Assembly: GCF_018320785.1 (NCBI RefSeq)
Contig: NC_054867.1
Location: 17,833,355-17,897,354 of the forward strand
Source: Cheilinus undulatus
Lineage: Eukaryota > Chordata > Actinopteri > Labriformes > Labridae
DNA: 64,000 nt
Direction of reading: 5' to 3'
Shown: positions 12,642 through 24,700 of the stretch, one piece after another
Position numbering within the stretch: position 1 is the stretch's first letter
Layout of the letters: each line of letters starts with the position of its first letter
Position numbers and translations under genes: made by a program
The notes under the pieces: model-generated
Databases searched by the model: none
The model's input: the letters and a program-made list of their open reading frames with translations, nothing else
Told to the model about the DNA's origin: nothing

Positions 12642-13004
12642 TTATTTCCTCTTTCCTATTCGTGCCATCAGTTCCGCATTGGCGGCTGCCTTGGTCCTCA
12701 TGTCCTGGTTCTTGGCCAGGTCTATGAGGACACTAAGGATGCTTGTGGGAACGTCGAGGGACAGAGCAAAGCGGGACCCCTGCTGGGCTCTCTTTGGCAC
12801 CTGTGAGGCTGGCCGTGGCGCTCGTACTAGCCGGAGCATGGCCTGATGCTCAGAGCGGAGCAATGAGTTCAACACGCCACTGCGGTCCAGGATGCCGACA
12901 GCCAGTGCACCTCTCTGTGTGTCTTCATCAAGTTTGGCAAGAGCAGGACTGCTCCTCACACACCAAGGCAGCAGCAGGGCGAGGCAGAAACACACACTCC
13001 TCAT
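12642..13004 (-). CDS. ucn3: urocortin-3-like neuropeptide precursor (CRF family), 120 aa
   Basis: Precursor of a secreted peptide hormone of the corticotropin-releasing factor family, ligands of class B receptors (CRHR2 for UCN2/UCN3). The protein has a hydrophobic signal peptide (about residues 1-20, MRSVCFCLALLLPW), a short propeptide, a KR pair at 71-72, and a C-terminal peptide with FALSLDVPTSILSVLIDLAK (79-98) and AAANAELMARI. It ends G117-KRK, the signal for basic trimming and C-terminal amidation. The whole CDS lies in one exon, as usual for CRF genes. An acceptor (CTCTCCCTGCAG, AG at 13020-13019) lies 15 bases upstream of this ATG, so the in-frame ATG further upstream is intronic. 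The peptide looks most like UCN3, but the neighbour uqcrc1 is next to UCN2 in human. The family is certain; the paralogue is not. Confidence 0.88.
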   Translation of the reverse strand: MRSVCFCLALLLPWCVRSSPALAKLDEDTQRGALAVGILDRSGVLNSLLRSEHQAMLRLVRAPRPASQVPKRAQQGSRFALSLDVPTSILSVLIDLAKNQDMRTKAAANAELMARIGKRK

Positions 13005-13018
13005 GGTCAGGACTCTGT

Positions 13019-13780
13019 CTGCAGGGAGAGGGGAGGAATGCATCGGTGGGAGGCTCTAAATGACAGAAAGATGGTGCTGCAAGAACTCTCTCCATTATAA
13101 AAAGCATCAGAAAATCATCTTTACGACCAAAAATCTTTTTAAAAGTATGGTGCATGGCTTAGATAAAGTATGTGTAATTTTTTTTAAAATAGGGAATTCA
13201 GTCTAACATAAAACAACCATATAATTACATTTATCTACCAATGCGCAAATAGAGATCAAGCATCCCTTTACTGTGCAGTAGATCTAAGATATTTCTGTCT
13301 TTATTTGTGCCAAAAAGACATAAAAAGTGAAGGAACTATACTATAAATGTGCTCATGTGCAATGAAAAAATAATGGAAGCTTGTATAAGTAACTTCCCTA
13401 ACATTAAAACGGCATGAATCTTCAAAGCTGTGCCACAATTTTACATGCAAATAAAGGAAAGAGTATACAATCTTCAAATTTGCAATAGCTTGCTTAAAAA
13501 GCCTGGAAGCTTTGGAGTAAAATCATTCAGTTTTCTGCATAATTTAAAAAATTTTCCACTTTTCCTTAAAACAAATCCAGTAGTTTGACACATTTTTTTC
13601 ATAAACGTGTTCAAGACATTATTATAACTCAATAAAAGTAAAATGATCATTACTGTAAAATGTCAAAATTCCAGTTAATACTTACTTAGTGTCACCACTG
13701 TGGAGAGTTTGTAACTTGACAAAAAGGCACTTCTTCCTCGACTTGATTTTGACCCTCAGATATCCAATGTTTTTTTGTTT
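13019..13780 (-). promoter_or_regulatory. putative 5' UTR intron and upstream non-coding exon of the urocortin gene
   Basis: CRF-family genes carry one intron just before or in the coding region. On the minus strand a strong donor (CACTAA/GTAAGT, exon end at 13686) pairs with the acceptor at 13019, giving a 667-bp intron. The non-coding exon would lie just above 13686. Its 5' end and promoter cannot be placed from sequence alone; I see no convincing TATA box. Confidence 0.35.
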
Positions 13781-16422
13781 TTGTCTCCCAGCTGCTTCTT
13801 CTTCCTCGTTTTCTCCTTGTTCTGTGAGATGGGGAATCGACCTATGTGGCACGCAGTCAGATGTTCAACTGGACTTCTGCCTGCTCTCCACGACTTTGTT
13901 TTTATCCACGTCTGTCTTCGATGTGACACGGCCCCTTCCGCTCTCTGTTTTATCTTTTACATCTCAACACCCCATCACCCTCCCCTCATTTCATCTCATT
14001 TCCTCCACACTCATTGCAGTCTTTCTCCTGCTAAAAATAACATGATGGTAATCACAATAGTTTGTCCCTAATGAATCGGATGGTTGCCCCAGTCTGCAGT
14101 TAAAGCACACGGCATCTCCATTCAGAAGTTAAGTGACAACATGCTGCAAACAAAGTAACAATATCACCCTCTTATTATGATGGTAGGATTTCACATTTTG
14201 ACAAATATTCTCTCTTACTCTGACGGCTGACCTGTGGATCATATGATAAAGAAGAAGAGAATTAATATTCATTAACATTCAGGTATATTTCTGAAACAGC
14301 CTGATTGTCATACACTTGAAAGAATAGCTGATACTTTATCTTATTGTCAAGCTATGTTGTAAGTTTGGAGGGGAATATTACCCTGCTACTACCCCCAGGG
14401 TTCTCTGCTGTTTCAGGATTATTCAAACTCAGCTGGTTTTCAGCCATTAGCTTCCATAGACGCTCCAGGTCTCTGAACTCTGCTGGAGGAGTATATTCCA
14501 AAAATCTATGGCCTCAATTGGTGATTCCATAACATTGGATTGGAGCCCTATCTAATAATCACGCACAGCCACGTCACAAACCTGGGGGTAAAAAAAAGCA
14601 GTTCTACATGAAAGAGCAGGCCTAAATTCCTCCACATTGCTGAGACAGTGATTTAATTTTACAAGGAGTATTAATTGGAGCAATGGACACTAAGAAAGGG
14701 GGCGTTCGTTAGAGTTTGTGTAAAATGTTAAAATGGCAGGAATGTGATTCCTAATAAATTAGAATAAAAAAGGATGATCTATTTTGCTCCTTCTGTTAAA
14801 TTAGGAAATAGGACGCTTGATATTAGATCCATAAACCTTTATGAGCTTTTTTATGTTGTAAACTTTGAACATTTGCTGATATGGAATGAAATTCATTGAA
14901 CATATGCATGTTGTATTCTGTGTTGTTGTTACATTTTCTTGTTGAAAAACTGTCAAACAGCATTGTTTCACTTACAGGAACATAATGTATTAATGCACCA
15001 TTTTTTTTCTATTTACAGACCACAGAAGGAGAGGAGGAGGTGCTGGGAGGTTAGAATCAGAAAAAAATCCCCATGAAAACAAGGAGGAAGAGGCTGTCAG
15101 GCCCAGGAGGAAGGGCTGAACAAGACGCAGCTTACCTCTCCTGACTCACTTCCAGCCCAGCCCATCAAGGGACTTACCCTCATCTAACTAATGATATATA
15201 AATATTACAGCCTCATTGTGATAGTTGGGCCCTCAGGGTCTCTCAGGATTATGAATCATCTGTTACCCTAAAAATAAACAAACCTGGGTCACACAAAGGT
15301 CATGTGGCAGCACATACAGTTGTCCTTTCCTGGGTTGTAAACAAGTGTGACCATTAGTGTCACTGATACACCATGACGCAGGAGTGCACATGCATGTAAG
15401 ATGATGCAATCTCTGGTTCAAGACACAACATAGTGTACATGTCACAGCAGGTTGAGGTTATCGTTCAAGTACCTCCTGATGTAGGCCAAGGATATGGTAC
15501 ATTTCATACAGGAGGCTCTTATCACAATTACTTTAATCATTCAGATCAGTGTGATTTATCTGCACATTCAAATTGGAGATTGGAATCAATTCTTAAGATG
15601 TAAGCACAAGAGATGAAGCAGTTTGTTGTAAATGTCCACCCATCTTCTTCTGCTTATCTGGGGTCGGGTCGCAGTGAGATAATATGGTAGTGCTGATATG
15701 ATGCACTATATTTGATTATCAAATCTTTGTTTACCCTTGAGCACTTTTTCAACCTGACTTTATTAACGCATGTTCTGTTGTAACACAAAGACATGGTCTA
15801 TCCTAAATTTAGGCAGTGATTACCTTTAATGCAGATAATTGCTTATAGAAGCAACAAAACAAAACGCATCTTAGTTTTATCTGTTTTATATTGTAGAGCC
15901 CCTGCTCTTAAAATGGTATGAGCCTTAACTTTTTAATAGTAATGTTGTGGTTGGGCCCCTTTGACTAGGACAGTCATGTCAGTTTGTAGAACCACACCTT
16001 GACCTGCAATATTTTTATTCAGTCTGCACAAAAGCTTACCGGAACAAGGCCAATGTTAGGCTGGGTGTACACGTTGTGATTTTCAGACGATTTAGACACA
16101 AATTTTGAGTTTCACAACTCACGCTGACTTGTTGTGTGATCCTGTGTTGTTTGTCTTGAGTGGACAGGGGGACACAACAGCCAACCACAGGCCAAATCAC
16201 TAGCTGTTCCTGACTGTTCTGGATTTCTGGCATGTTTGATATCTTGGTCTTACAAATGCACTCACTCAGAACCATGGGCAGAATCCCCATGGTTTTCATG
16301 AATTGTCATGCAGTACTGTTAACCTTTGATGAGAAAAAAGTGGTAAAATGCTGATTTTTTTATGGAATAAGACAAAGTAACATGTGATCATTTGCCTTAA
16401 ATTATGTCTCTTGAGTTAACTG
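13781..16422. other. intergenic, no gene recognised
   Basis: Open frames near 13689-14071 (plus) are serine/leucine-rich and resemble no family I know. A short fragment at about 15645-15675 (CTTCTGCTTATCTGGGGTCG) is a common fish repeat motif. Nothing else is recognised. Confidence 0.45.
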
Positions 16423-16998
16423 CAGAGGTGGGGCAGTACAAGACTTATTCTCAAGTAAAAGTAGTTCAGTTAAAATTGACTTGAGTAGAGCTAAAAAATA
16501 TTAGTCTATAAATCATTTAAAATTAACTGAAAGCACTGAGCACTTAGTAGGAACTCTTGACACTCGATGGCTTGTACAGAAAAAAATGACCTTTCATTGC
16601 AGTGAAATAAAAGAATTAAATCTCTAACCAGGCTGTTTATCATAAGGTGTTCATTAACCGAAGGTAAAATAGATCAGCTGTTTTTGGATGTAATGTGAAA
16701 TCATTCTCTTGCTATGTGCTACCTACTGACTGTTGTGTGTTGTCTAAGTCAAACTACTGGCCAGTTTCATTTTGTTAGCAGAAATCTTGGACCTCCTCAT
16801 TCTGGCTTTTAGTTTTATTTGTTTTATTAAATTCTTGATCCTTTTTAAAATGTTGTGCCATGCAATACTTCCCCCAAAATATACTAGAGTAAAAGTGAAA
16901 TTACTGATTTTAAAACCACTCCGAAAAGTACCACGACACTAAAAAGCTACTCAATTACAGTAATTTTAGTTAACGTAATTAGTTACTTTCTACCCCTG
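16423..16998. mobile_element. hAT-type non-autonomous element (MITE-like)
   Basis: It begins CAGAGGTGGG and ends CTACCCCTG, short inverted ends. The internal text about 'agtaaaagt' and 'ctactcaattacagtaattttag' near the right end is characteristic of an abundant fish hAT family. No coding capacity. A second fragment of the same type lies at about 27810-27930. No clear 8-bp target duplication was seen. Confidence 0.55.
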
Positions 16999-18720
16999 GG
17001 TGCCACTTTGTTAATATCATTAAATGTGTTTAACAGCTCAAGTATTTGGGTTTTTAGGAAGATCAGCACTCTTGGAGGAAAAAGTTCTCAGTTTACAGGA
17101 ATAAGCTGATAAACAGTTCAAGCTTCACTGCAGCCTTACTGCTTTAAAATATCCCCCATTAACTGGGGCATACTTGAGTGTATTTTTGAATGCGTTTGCA
17201 GTTATTCGACCTGTTTTTTTCTGTTCTGTTTTTTTGTACAGCCACAGCGTGGCCCTGGAAGAGAGACCTCTGTTTCAGTGGGCTCTCCCTGCTATAACAA
17301 GGATGAACAAAAAGTTACAAGTAAAAATCTGCAGAAGGTGAATTGGCAATCTGTAACGGGGCTTTTCCACTATGGCTTTTGGCCGAGCCAAACGTTGCTC
17401 ACAACTCAAACTGTAGATCACTTACAAACCCACCATTTAAACTTGTGTGATGTGGCCCAAAATGAAACCTGAAAATCTTCTGGGTCCCAACAAAACCCTC
17501 ACTTTTACCTCTATAGTCTGCCTTATTTAAAGAGAAATAGGTTTTCGCATTTGCAGAGTCAAAATGTACATTTAACAAGCCCTTAATGTTTGATCAGGCA
17601 TCTGCAAAGTCACCTTTATTATTCTAACATTTCTGTCTTTAAACCTCCTCCATGAACCACAAATGCTTACTTTGAGACCTTAATGTCTCAAAGGGCTCTG
17701 ATAATTTCTTACACCAGTTAAACCATGCCACTGGGTCTGTGGATCATACAAACTAAATGATAAAACGTTGACATGAAGTGAAATCCTCTGGCTTCTTCAA
17801 TTGATTCGCGGACTTAAAATTTTATCATCAAAACATTGTGCCAGTTTTTAAAATTAGGTTTATGGTTTTCATTCACTACCTCTTTTGGCTCACCCGCAGT
17901 TTCTGTGGGGCCCACTAGAGGGCCCCAGCGCACACTTTGGGAAACACTGATTTAGAGAAGAAAATAAAGGCATACAGGCAGTGAGACAGCCAAGGAGTAA
18001 AAGTGTCTTATGAACATGTGCTTCTCCATCACTAATCAGCCTTTAAAGACACCACTTTTAATGGGCTTTGTGGCTTTACTGAATAGTTCATGTAGCCTTT
18101 GAATACTTAAAGTTTAAAGGTTTTTCCAAATTGAGGAATTAAAACAAATCAACCAGCACTCAGTATGAGCTGAAAACTACATAGAAAATAGTACTATAAA
18201 AAGTGTTAGGAAACTTTCAGATATCAATAAACTTCATTAGTCAAATGTTTTGGAGTATTTTTATTTTTTGGAATGAGAGCTTCTGTTATGTACAATAGAG
18301 GACAGAAACAAACGTTACAGAAATTATAAATATGCTCTTGCTCCAAACTCTGCATTCAGGACTGTGCTGTGTCCTGTAGGTGATTATTTATGATTCAAGT
18401 CCGCCCTCTCTCCCCTCCAAGTCAGTACCAGGTAATGAGGGCCTGTGCAGCACAGTCAGAAGATAACTGACGCTCAAAATCAAAGATAACACTGAGGCAA
18501 CCGGCTAACCTCCCTCATAACTAACTAGGAGTGATCACTCGGCAGGATAAGAGAGGGAGGAGTGGAGAGGAGAGAGGACGGTGGGCTGTCTGTGCTGTCC
18601 GGACACCATGTGGACGATCCTCAGGAGTTTTACTCTCGCAGTGATGACAGGGGAGAGCTGGGTGAGGTTGGGAGGATGAGGAGCAAGCTTGAGACACTTG
18701 GAGCATCACACCTATTAATC
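16999..18720. other. intergenic, downstream of uqcrc1
   Basis: No coding exon recognised. At 17357-17385 a 'ggggcttttccactatggct' motif matches a motif at 46840-46865, so a dispersed repeat fragment is likely. A TTTATT at 18260-18265 could be the uqcrc1 poly(A) signal on the minus strand (about 460 bp after the stop). Confidence 0.4.
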
Positions 18721-21700
18721 TTAAAACCTGAGCCAGTACATGGCACTGCGCATTCTGTTGTAGTCAGGTAGCTGCTCGCAGGGGCCTGGTGGAGAGAGGC
18801 AGGAAGGACAGATTAAGAGACATTTACTACAGCATAGATCCTAAAAAGAATAAAACAACAATGAACTCACCAACAGCTGCCACAGCAGGACACTTGTCAT
18901 ATATGTATTTAGAGCAGACATCACGCACCATCCTGGGGGTCACAGCCTGGAAGAAGAGAAGGATGAATAAAACAGAGTCTTAAACTCAGCACCATCAAGA
19001 AGACTTTACATTTATGAATGATTTTAGAAAGAACCCAAGCAGAACTCTAGAGTCAACTCACATCTATGCGGGCATCCCACTCTGCCAGAGGAATACGGCG
19101 CCCATAGTTCAGGATGTGTCTACCAATGTCATCACAGATCGGTGTTGTTCCTGCATGATACACAAAGTTGTTGGCTTCTGAGGAGTTTTCACATGCATTG
19201 GTGTGAAAGCATGACAGACATGTTACGCACCATTGAGCTGTCCAACCAGGCTGGCTTTCAGGGCGGCCTTGCCCCTAGCTACATCACTGTCCGTCACAGT
19301 AGTACACAGGTTCATCCTGCAGGGGGCAGAAAGAGAAGGGCATTAGAGAAATGTAATATTTTTATGAAAAGTCATGTGACATAACAGAGTTTCGGTCCTC
19401 TATGGGCATGCATGTGCAAGTTTCTGTACAGAAGTCAGTACTGACCAGGCATTCTGGGACCAGTGCATCATGTCTTCAATGTAGTGCTTATCAGCCACAA
19501 AGTAAATACCCAGCAGGCCAGTGTCACTGTAGGACGAGTGGAAGGCCTGGAAGCTGTGACACAATTTCTCCTCCACAGCCAAGCGAGCCAGGCGGCTGCT
19601 CAGATGCTGCAGAGAGAGGAGGAAACTCATGTTAACATGCTTATAATTAGGGCTGAACGATTTGGGAAAATCTAATTGCGATTCTTTTCCCCAATATTGC
19701 AAATGCGATTTGACATGCGATTAATCCTGAAACTCTTCATCTTAAGTATTTTCCAACAAACACAAACAATAAATCATTATATATTACAACCAACACAATA
19801 TTAGATAAGGCTAGGGCTACACAATTTTGAAAAAAACATTTAATTGTGATGATTTTGACTAGTATAGCAAATTGGATATTAATTGTTGTATTGAAGGGAA
19901 AGGTAATAATAATGGCCCACAAACAAAATAAACCACAGGTGTAAATACAAATCTGCAGCTTTTGACATAATAATCCCACAAATGTAATACATCAACAATT
20001 GCAGGGATTTAATAAGTTGGGAGGGTACAAATCTCCAGCTTGTAAAAACTGTAATATTCCCACAAATGTAATATGAGCAATATGTGAGTAATATGTGTTC
20101 ATTCTTTGTTTGTTGTAGTCTTTTTAAAACTGTCAGTGGGTTCACGTCAGCTCAGCTCAAATCACATAAAGTCAAATGTCATGACAATTTTTTGTTCGTC
20201 ATGAAACAGGAAGTATTTTTATCAGTCTTGGAACACTGGAAGAACCATTAATCCTAGCAGAGTGGATAAAAATCTGTCAAACAGCACTCTTATGAAATTA
20301 TAAGGAATGTGCAGAAACACTGTTCACCCAGTTTTTTAAACAATAACTTAAAATTCCTGTCCACTCAAAACTTGCCTTTAGTCACAGGAAGTTTTTACTT
20401 TGTATGTTTAAGGCACAGCAATTTACTTTAATAAGGAGAGCCAGCATAGCCTTGTGGTTTTTTTCACGTTAAAAAAAAGTTGTTTTTCTCAGCTCACTAT
20501 GAACTATAAAATGACTTATGTTTGGATCAGATGGACAACCTCTGAAGGCTTTATTCAAAAAGAACCCTTTGAATTTTGGCGAATTTTTCAAAATTGATTT
20601 CAATACACTCCTGTTCTCCATAAAAACAATTCTGCTAAGATTCATGGTTTTAACCACACCTGAAGACTCTGGAAAAACTTGCTGTTTCGTGGTGAACAAA
20701 GAAATTGCCATGACTTTGTTTTTGATATGACTTTGATATATTTCAAAGTACATTTCTTTCTACATAACTCAGCTGCTGTCCCTCCCGACAGGTCCAGAGG
20801 CAGGGGTGAGACCCCTGACTTGGGTTTAAGAGAGAATTTTAGTCTACCCCTTAATAATGGCCACTTAAGATATTTAAAACCTCAAGTGGGCAAAGCTTAC
20901 AGGGGAAATACAATAACAATACACCTTAATATAATAATAAAACAGTCAAAAAGTTTTTCTTTTTTCTTTACTGCCTGTACAATAAAATATTTCCAACCTT
21001 TCCTCCACCATAAGTGAGGTCAAAGCTGCCAATGATGGAGTTGGCCACCATGAGTGGCACGATGTCTGGGCTGGCAGCACTGGCCCCCTCGACAGCAATG
21101 GCAATGTGTGCCAGAGGCAAACCATCATCACGCATACGGATCTGAAGAGAGGAGGAGACAAGCAGATTAATAAAAATATTTATTGTAAGAGAACAAACAA
21201 GCTCTCTTGCTGCTTGGCCATAGCCCAATTACATCTGATGCTGACAAACCCTTAAATTAATCTCGAGCTCTTCGTGACTGTTACAGATGTAAGGTTGCAG
21301 TCAGAGAATGATGGACTTATGGTCATACCAAACTGAAAAATAACATTTCAATGAGAAGTAGTGGAATAAACAATCATAATCAAGCATCATCTCACCTCAC
21401 TGCCTGTAAATCTGCAGGGTGACAGCACAGGGACAGCATCCCCCTCATACTCAAACGAAACTCCACTGAAGTGAGTTTTGGCCAAACCGACCAGCTCATC
21501 GTGGCTAACACCTGTGGAGTAAACGCATCAAGTTAATGTCCAATCTGTTTAGGTAGTGGGCATTTAATGTGTACCTCCTCAGACTGCATGAGAGCAGGAA
21601 GAGGACTCACCTCCAGCAGCAGCTAGCACCATGCGAGGAGCTTTGTAGTGGCTGTTGACATAGTCAACGAGGTCCTGGCGGGTCAGGGTTCTAGGAAAAT

Positions 21701-24700
21701 TGAACACAATTATTGTTGTGAAATCACAAGGTGGAGCAGAAGTGATACATGTTAGAGTTTGAATTTCATTAGGAGAAACTGTTGTTTTGTCATCACTGTG
21801 ATACTTCTAAAGCAATGGATCTCAATAAGACACCATCCCGTTGTGACAAAGCAGGCCTTTGATCAAAATAATCCAAAAAATGTCACTAATATTTCTAATT
21901 GTTCAAGAAAAAAGTTCCTTTACCTAGCGTTGTTAGAGGGTCCCAGCACACTTTGTCCCATGGGAGTTCCCTGGAAGGCCGTGGCATGAAGCAGGTCCAG
22001 GCAAACCTCCTGAAGGTTACCCTCGACTTCCTCTAGCTCCCGCAGAACCACACCTCTCTGCTGCTCAATCTCTGCCTCACTCAACGAGCAGCTCTGCACC
22101 ACCTCTGACAGCAACTCCACCGCTGAGAAAACATGGAAGAAAAGTTCATTGTAATGAAATAAATAAAAGAGGAAAACAAAAACAAAGGAAATAAAATTAA
22201 AGTTAAAACAAATAAAGGAGGTGAGGTGCTGAGATATAATGGAGATCACAGCATAGCCATGAATTACAAGTCCACATTAATCCAATAGTTTATTCAATGC
22301 TTTCATCTTTCAAACAAGAATTTGTATTTTTGTTGTCCAATGCAGTCTTAAAAGGTTCATTTTAAATTAGGGCAACAGAATCTAATTTCACTGCTTGTCA
22401 TCTCACCTTTGGGCAGATCTTTGGCCAGAGTCTTCATGTAGTATGCTGTGTGCTCCCTAGAGGTGTAAGCGCTCAGGTGAGCACCCATAGACTCTACCTG
22501 CTGCTCCAGGGCCGTCTGAGGATGCTTCTTGGTTCCCTGGAAAACAAAAAAAAAATGTGAACAGAGAACAAGGAAAATGCTCAACTGAAAAATGCCAAGT
22601 TGAGTTTTTCCCCTTCAGAAGCACCATAGTTTTATGCTAGTGTTAATATTGTGTGTTACAAGTATTAGCACTTATGTTCAAGGGTGGATGGTGAAGTGAG
22701 AGGTAGACCAGACTCTATTATCAGTATGACCTTGTGACAACGTCCACAGTGAAACACTGTTATGGATAAAGATATTTCTTGGGCATTTAAGGTGCAAACT
22801 TTGCAATAGGAGTCTGAAAATGACATCACTTTTTGATGAGACTTTTTCTGTCCTCAGATAAATCAACTTCACAGATTTATACATTTAAAACAAATAATGT
22901 AACCCTTTCTTATACTTTAAGAACAAACGTCTCTGAGTGTTTAACACTGCATCTCAGCGTAACTTTGATCTTTGTTTGTCAAAAAGAATCATCAGGGTTT
23001 TCATATTAAATCTGACCTTAAAAGCCATGTGCTCCAGGAAGAAGCCAGCTCCATTGTTCCTTTCACTCTCATAGCGACTTCCAGCGCTGATCCACAGACC
23101 AACCTAAGATAGTGAACATCCCACATTAGAAAGAGGGAAAAGTTAATTTACCATCCAACATATCACACACAGTTCTATAACAGTGAAGTGGGAAGTCTAC
23201 ATGGTTATAGAGAAATCTTTGGACTACTTTCTTACAGTGCAGGTTGCGTGTCCAGTCTCCTCAGATGCGACTCTTAAACCATTATCCAGAGCACTGAGAC
23301 GGGTTTCTGGGGCTCCCAGCAGGCTCTGGGCATAGCTGACTGAGGCCTGTCCACGCCTCAAAGACAGCAAGATGGGCTAAAGACAACAAGAAGAAAGACA
23401 ACAAGAAGAAAACAGACCCATTTAAAAACCTCTTAATTAAAAAATACTTAGAAACACAGAAACCTCTGACCATAAATGAAGATTCCACATATTAAAAAAA
23501 CACTTCATACTATATTCTTGTCCGCTTTAAAGTGAAAGGTTAAGAGATCCAAGTAGGAGATATTATCCTGAAATGTTTTTTTAAAGCTTGCTGGTAACCT
23601 ACTTTTACATTTAGCATGACAAAGGATGCAATGAGGTTGTATTCGTTTATCAGCTTGTGAGATTTGATATCTCCGAACTTCCATCCGTAAATTGTTTACC
23701 ATTTTGTGGTTCTCAACTAGTGGGTCAGGGCCCTAAAATAGGTTGCAGAGCTGTTTTCAGTGGGTCACGAGTTTGTCTAAAAGTCCTCTGTGTTGTTCCA
23801 TCGCTTAAGTTTTTGATCGCAGAGAGGAAGTAAAAATTGCTTTGTAGAATTTTTTCCATAAAATGTCAAAGAATTTTAAATTGTGAATTTACCCAGACTC
23901 ACAGGAGACTTTCTCTATGATTTTTAAGGAAACATAAGGTTAATTTCCAAAAAACATTCAGGAGATTTCTTTGTGCATTTCCCCAGAAATTTCTGGTACT
24001 CTTCTCAGGGATATTTCCTCTAAATCTAAGAAATTTCCAGGACTTTCCAAGAAACTTTCAGATGTCATCTGCAGTAATATTTCAGCAATTTTCAATTGAA
24101 ATCTTGAGGAATTTTCCTAAAAAGTATTTAGGATTTCAAATGGTATTTCTCCTAGAAACTTTCTTTATATTACATGTCTTGTTTTCTTTAGTCTCTTTGT
24201 TCCATTACATTTCCCCAATTGATTTGAAATTATGGAACATGTGGTGGGTCTCTGGGAATTCATCAAAATTTAGATTAAATCACAATATGGCCTGCAGTTT
24301 TCAAACTGCAGAAGGTGCACCATTTCTTTAGCCTGAAATGTGTGTCAAAACATCAGTTTGATTTTTTTGCAGCACAGATGTTATGCTCCACACAGGCAAT
24401 CATTCAAGTGCCCTTTTTTTTTTAATAAGTTGTTTATGTGTTTTTTTCTTAATCAAAATGAGAATGACCTAGAAATGATCACTCCATTCAATGCAACAAT
24501 TCATATCAAAATTTAGAATAAAAGTCAAAATAATAACAACTGGATTTTAAAAAAATTGTTCAGCCCTAGTTCAATCTATTTTATATTGTGTTAGTTATAA
24601 TAAAAATGATATATTGCTTGTGTTTGCCGAACAATACATAAGATGAGGAACTTAAAAACTGCATATGAAATCACAAATGCATTGTTGGGAAAAAAAATAA

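Noticed and set aside
13005-13043. N-terminal extension of the urocortin from an upstream in-frame ATG
   Set aside because: A clear splice acceptor lies between it and the chosen start, and the extension would bury the signal peptide.
12743-13063. Plus-strand open frame of 106 codons
   Set aside because: It overlaps the urocortin CDS in antisense; the minus-strand frame has a signal peptide, hormone signature and amidation site, so this one is a shadow.
13689-14071. Two overlapping plus-strand frames of about 100-118 codons
   Set aside because: Low-complexity serine/leucine/phenylalanine-rich text without domain, splice sites or resemblance to a family.
13687-18720. COL7A1, expected between the urocortin and uqcrc1 from human synteny
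   Set aside because: No Gly-X-Y repeat exons in either strand of this 5-kb interval.
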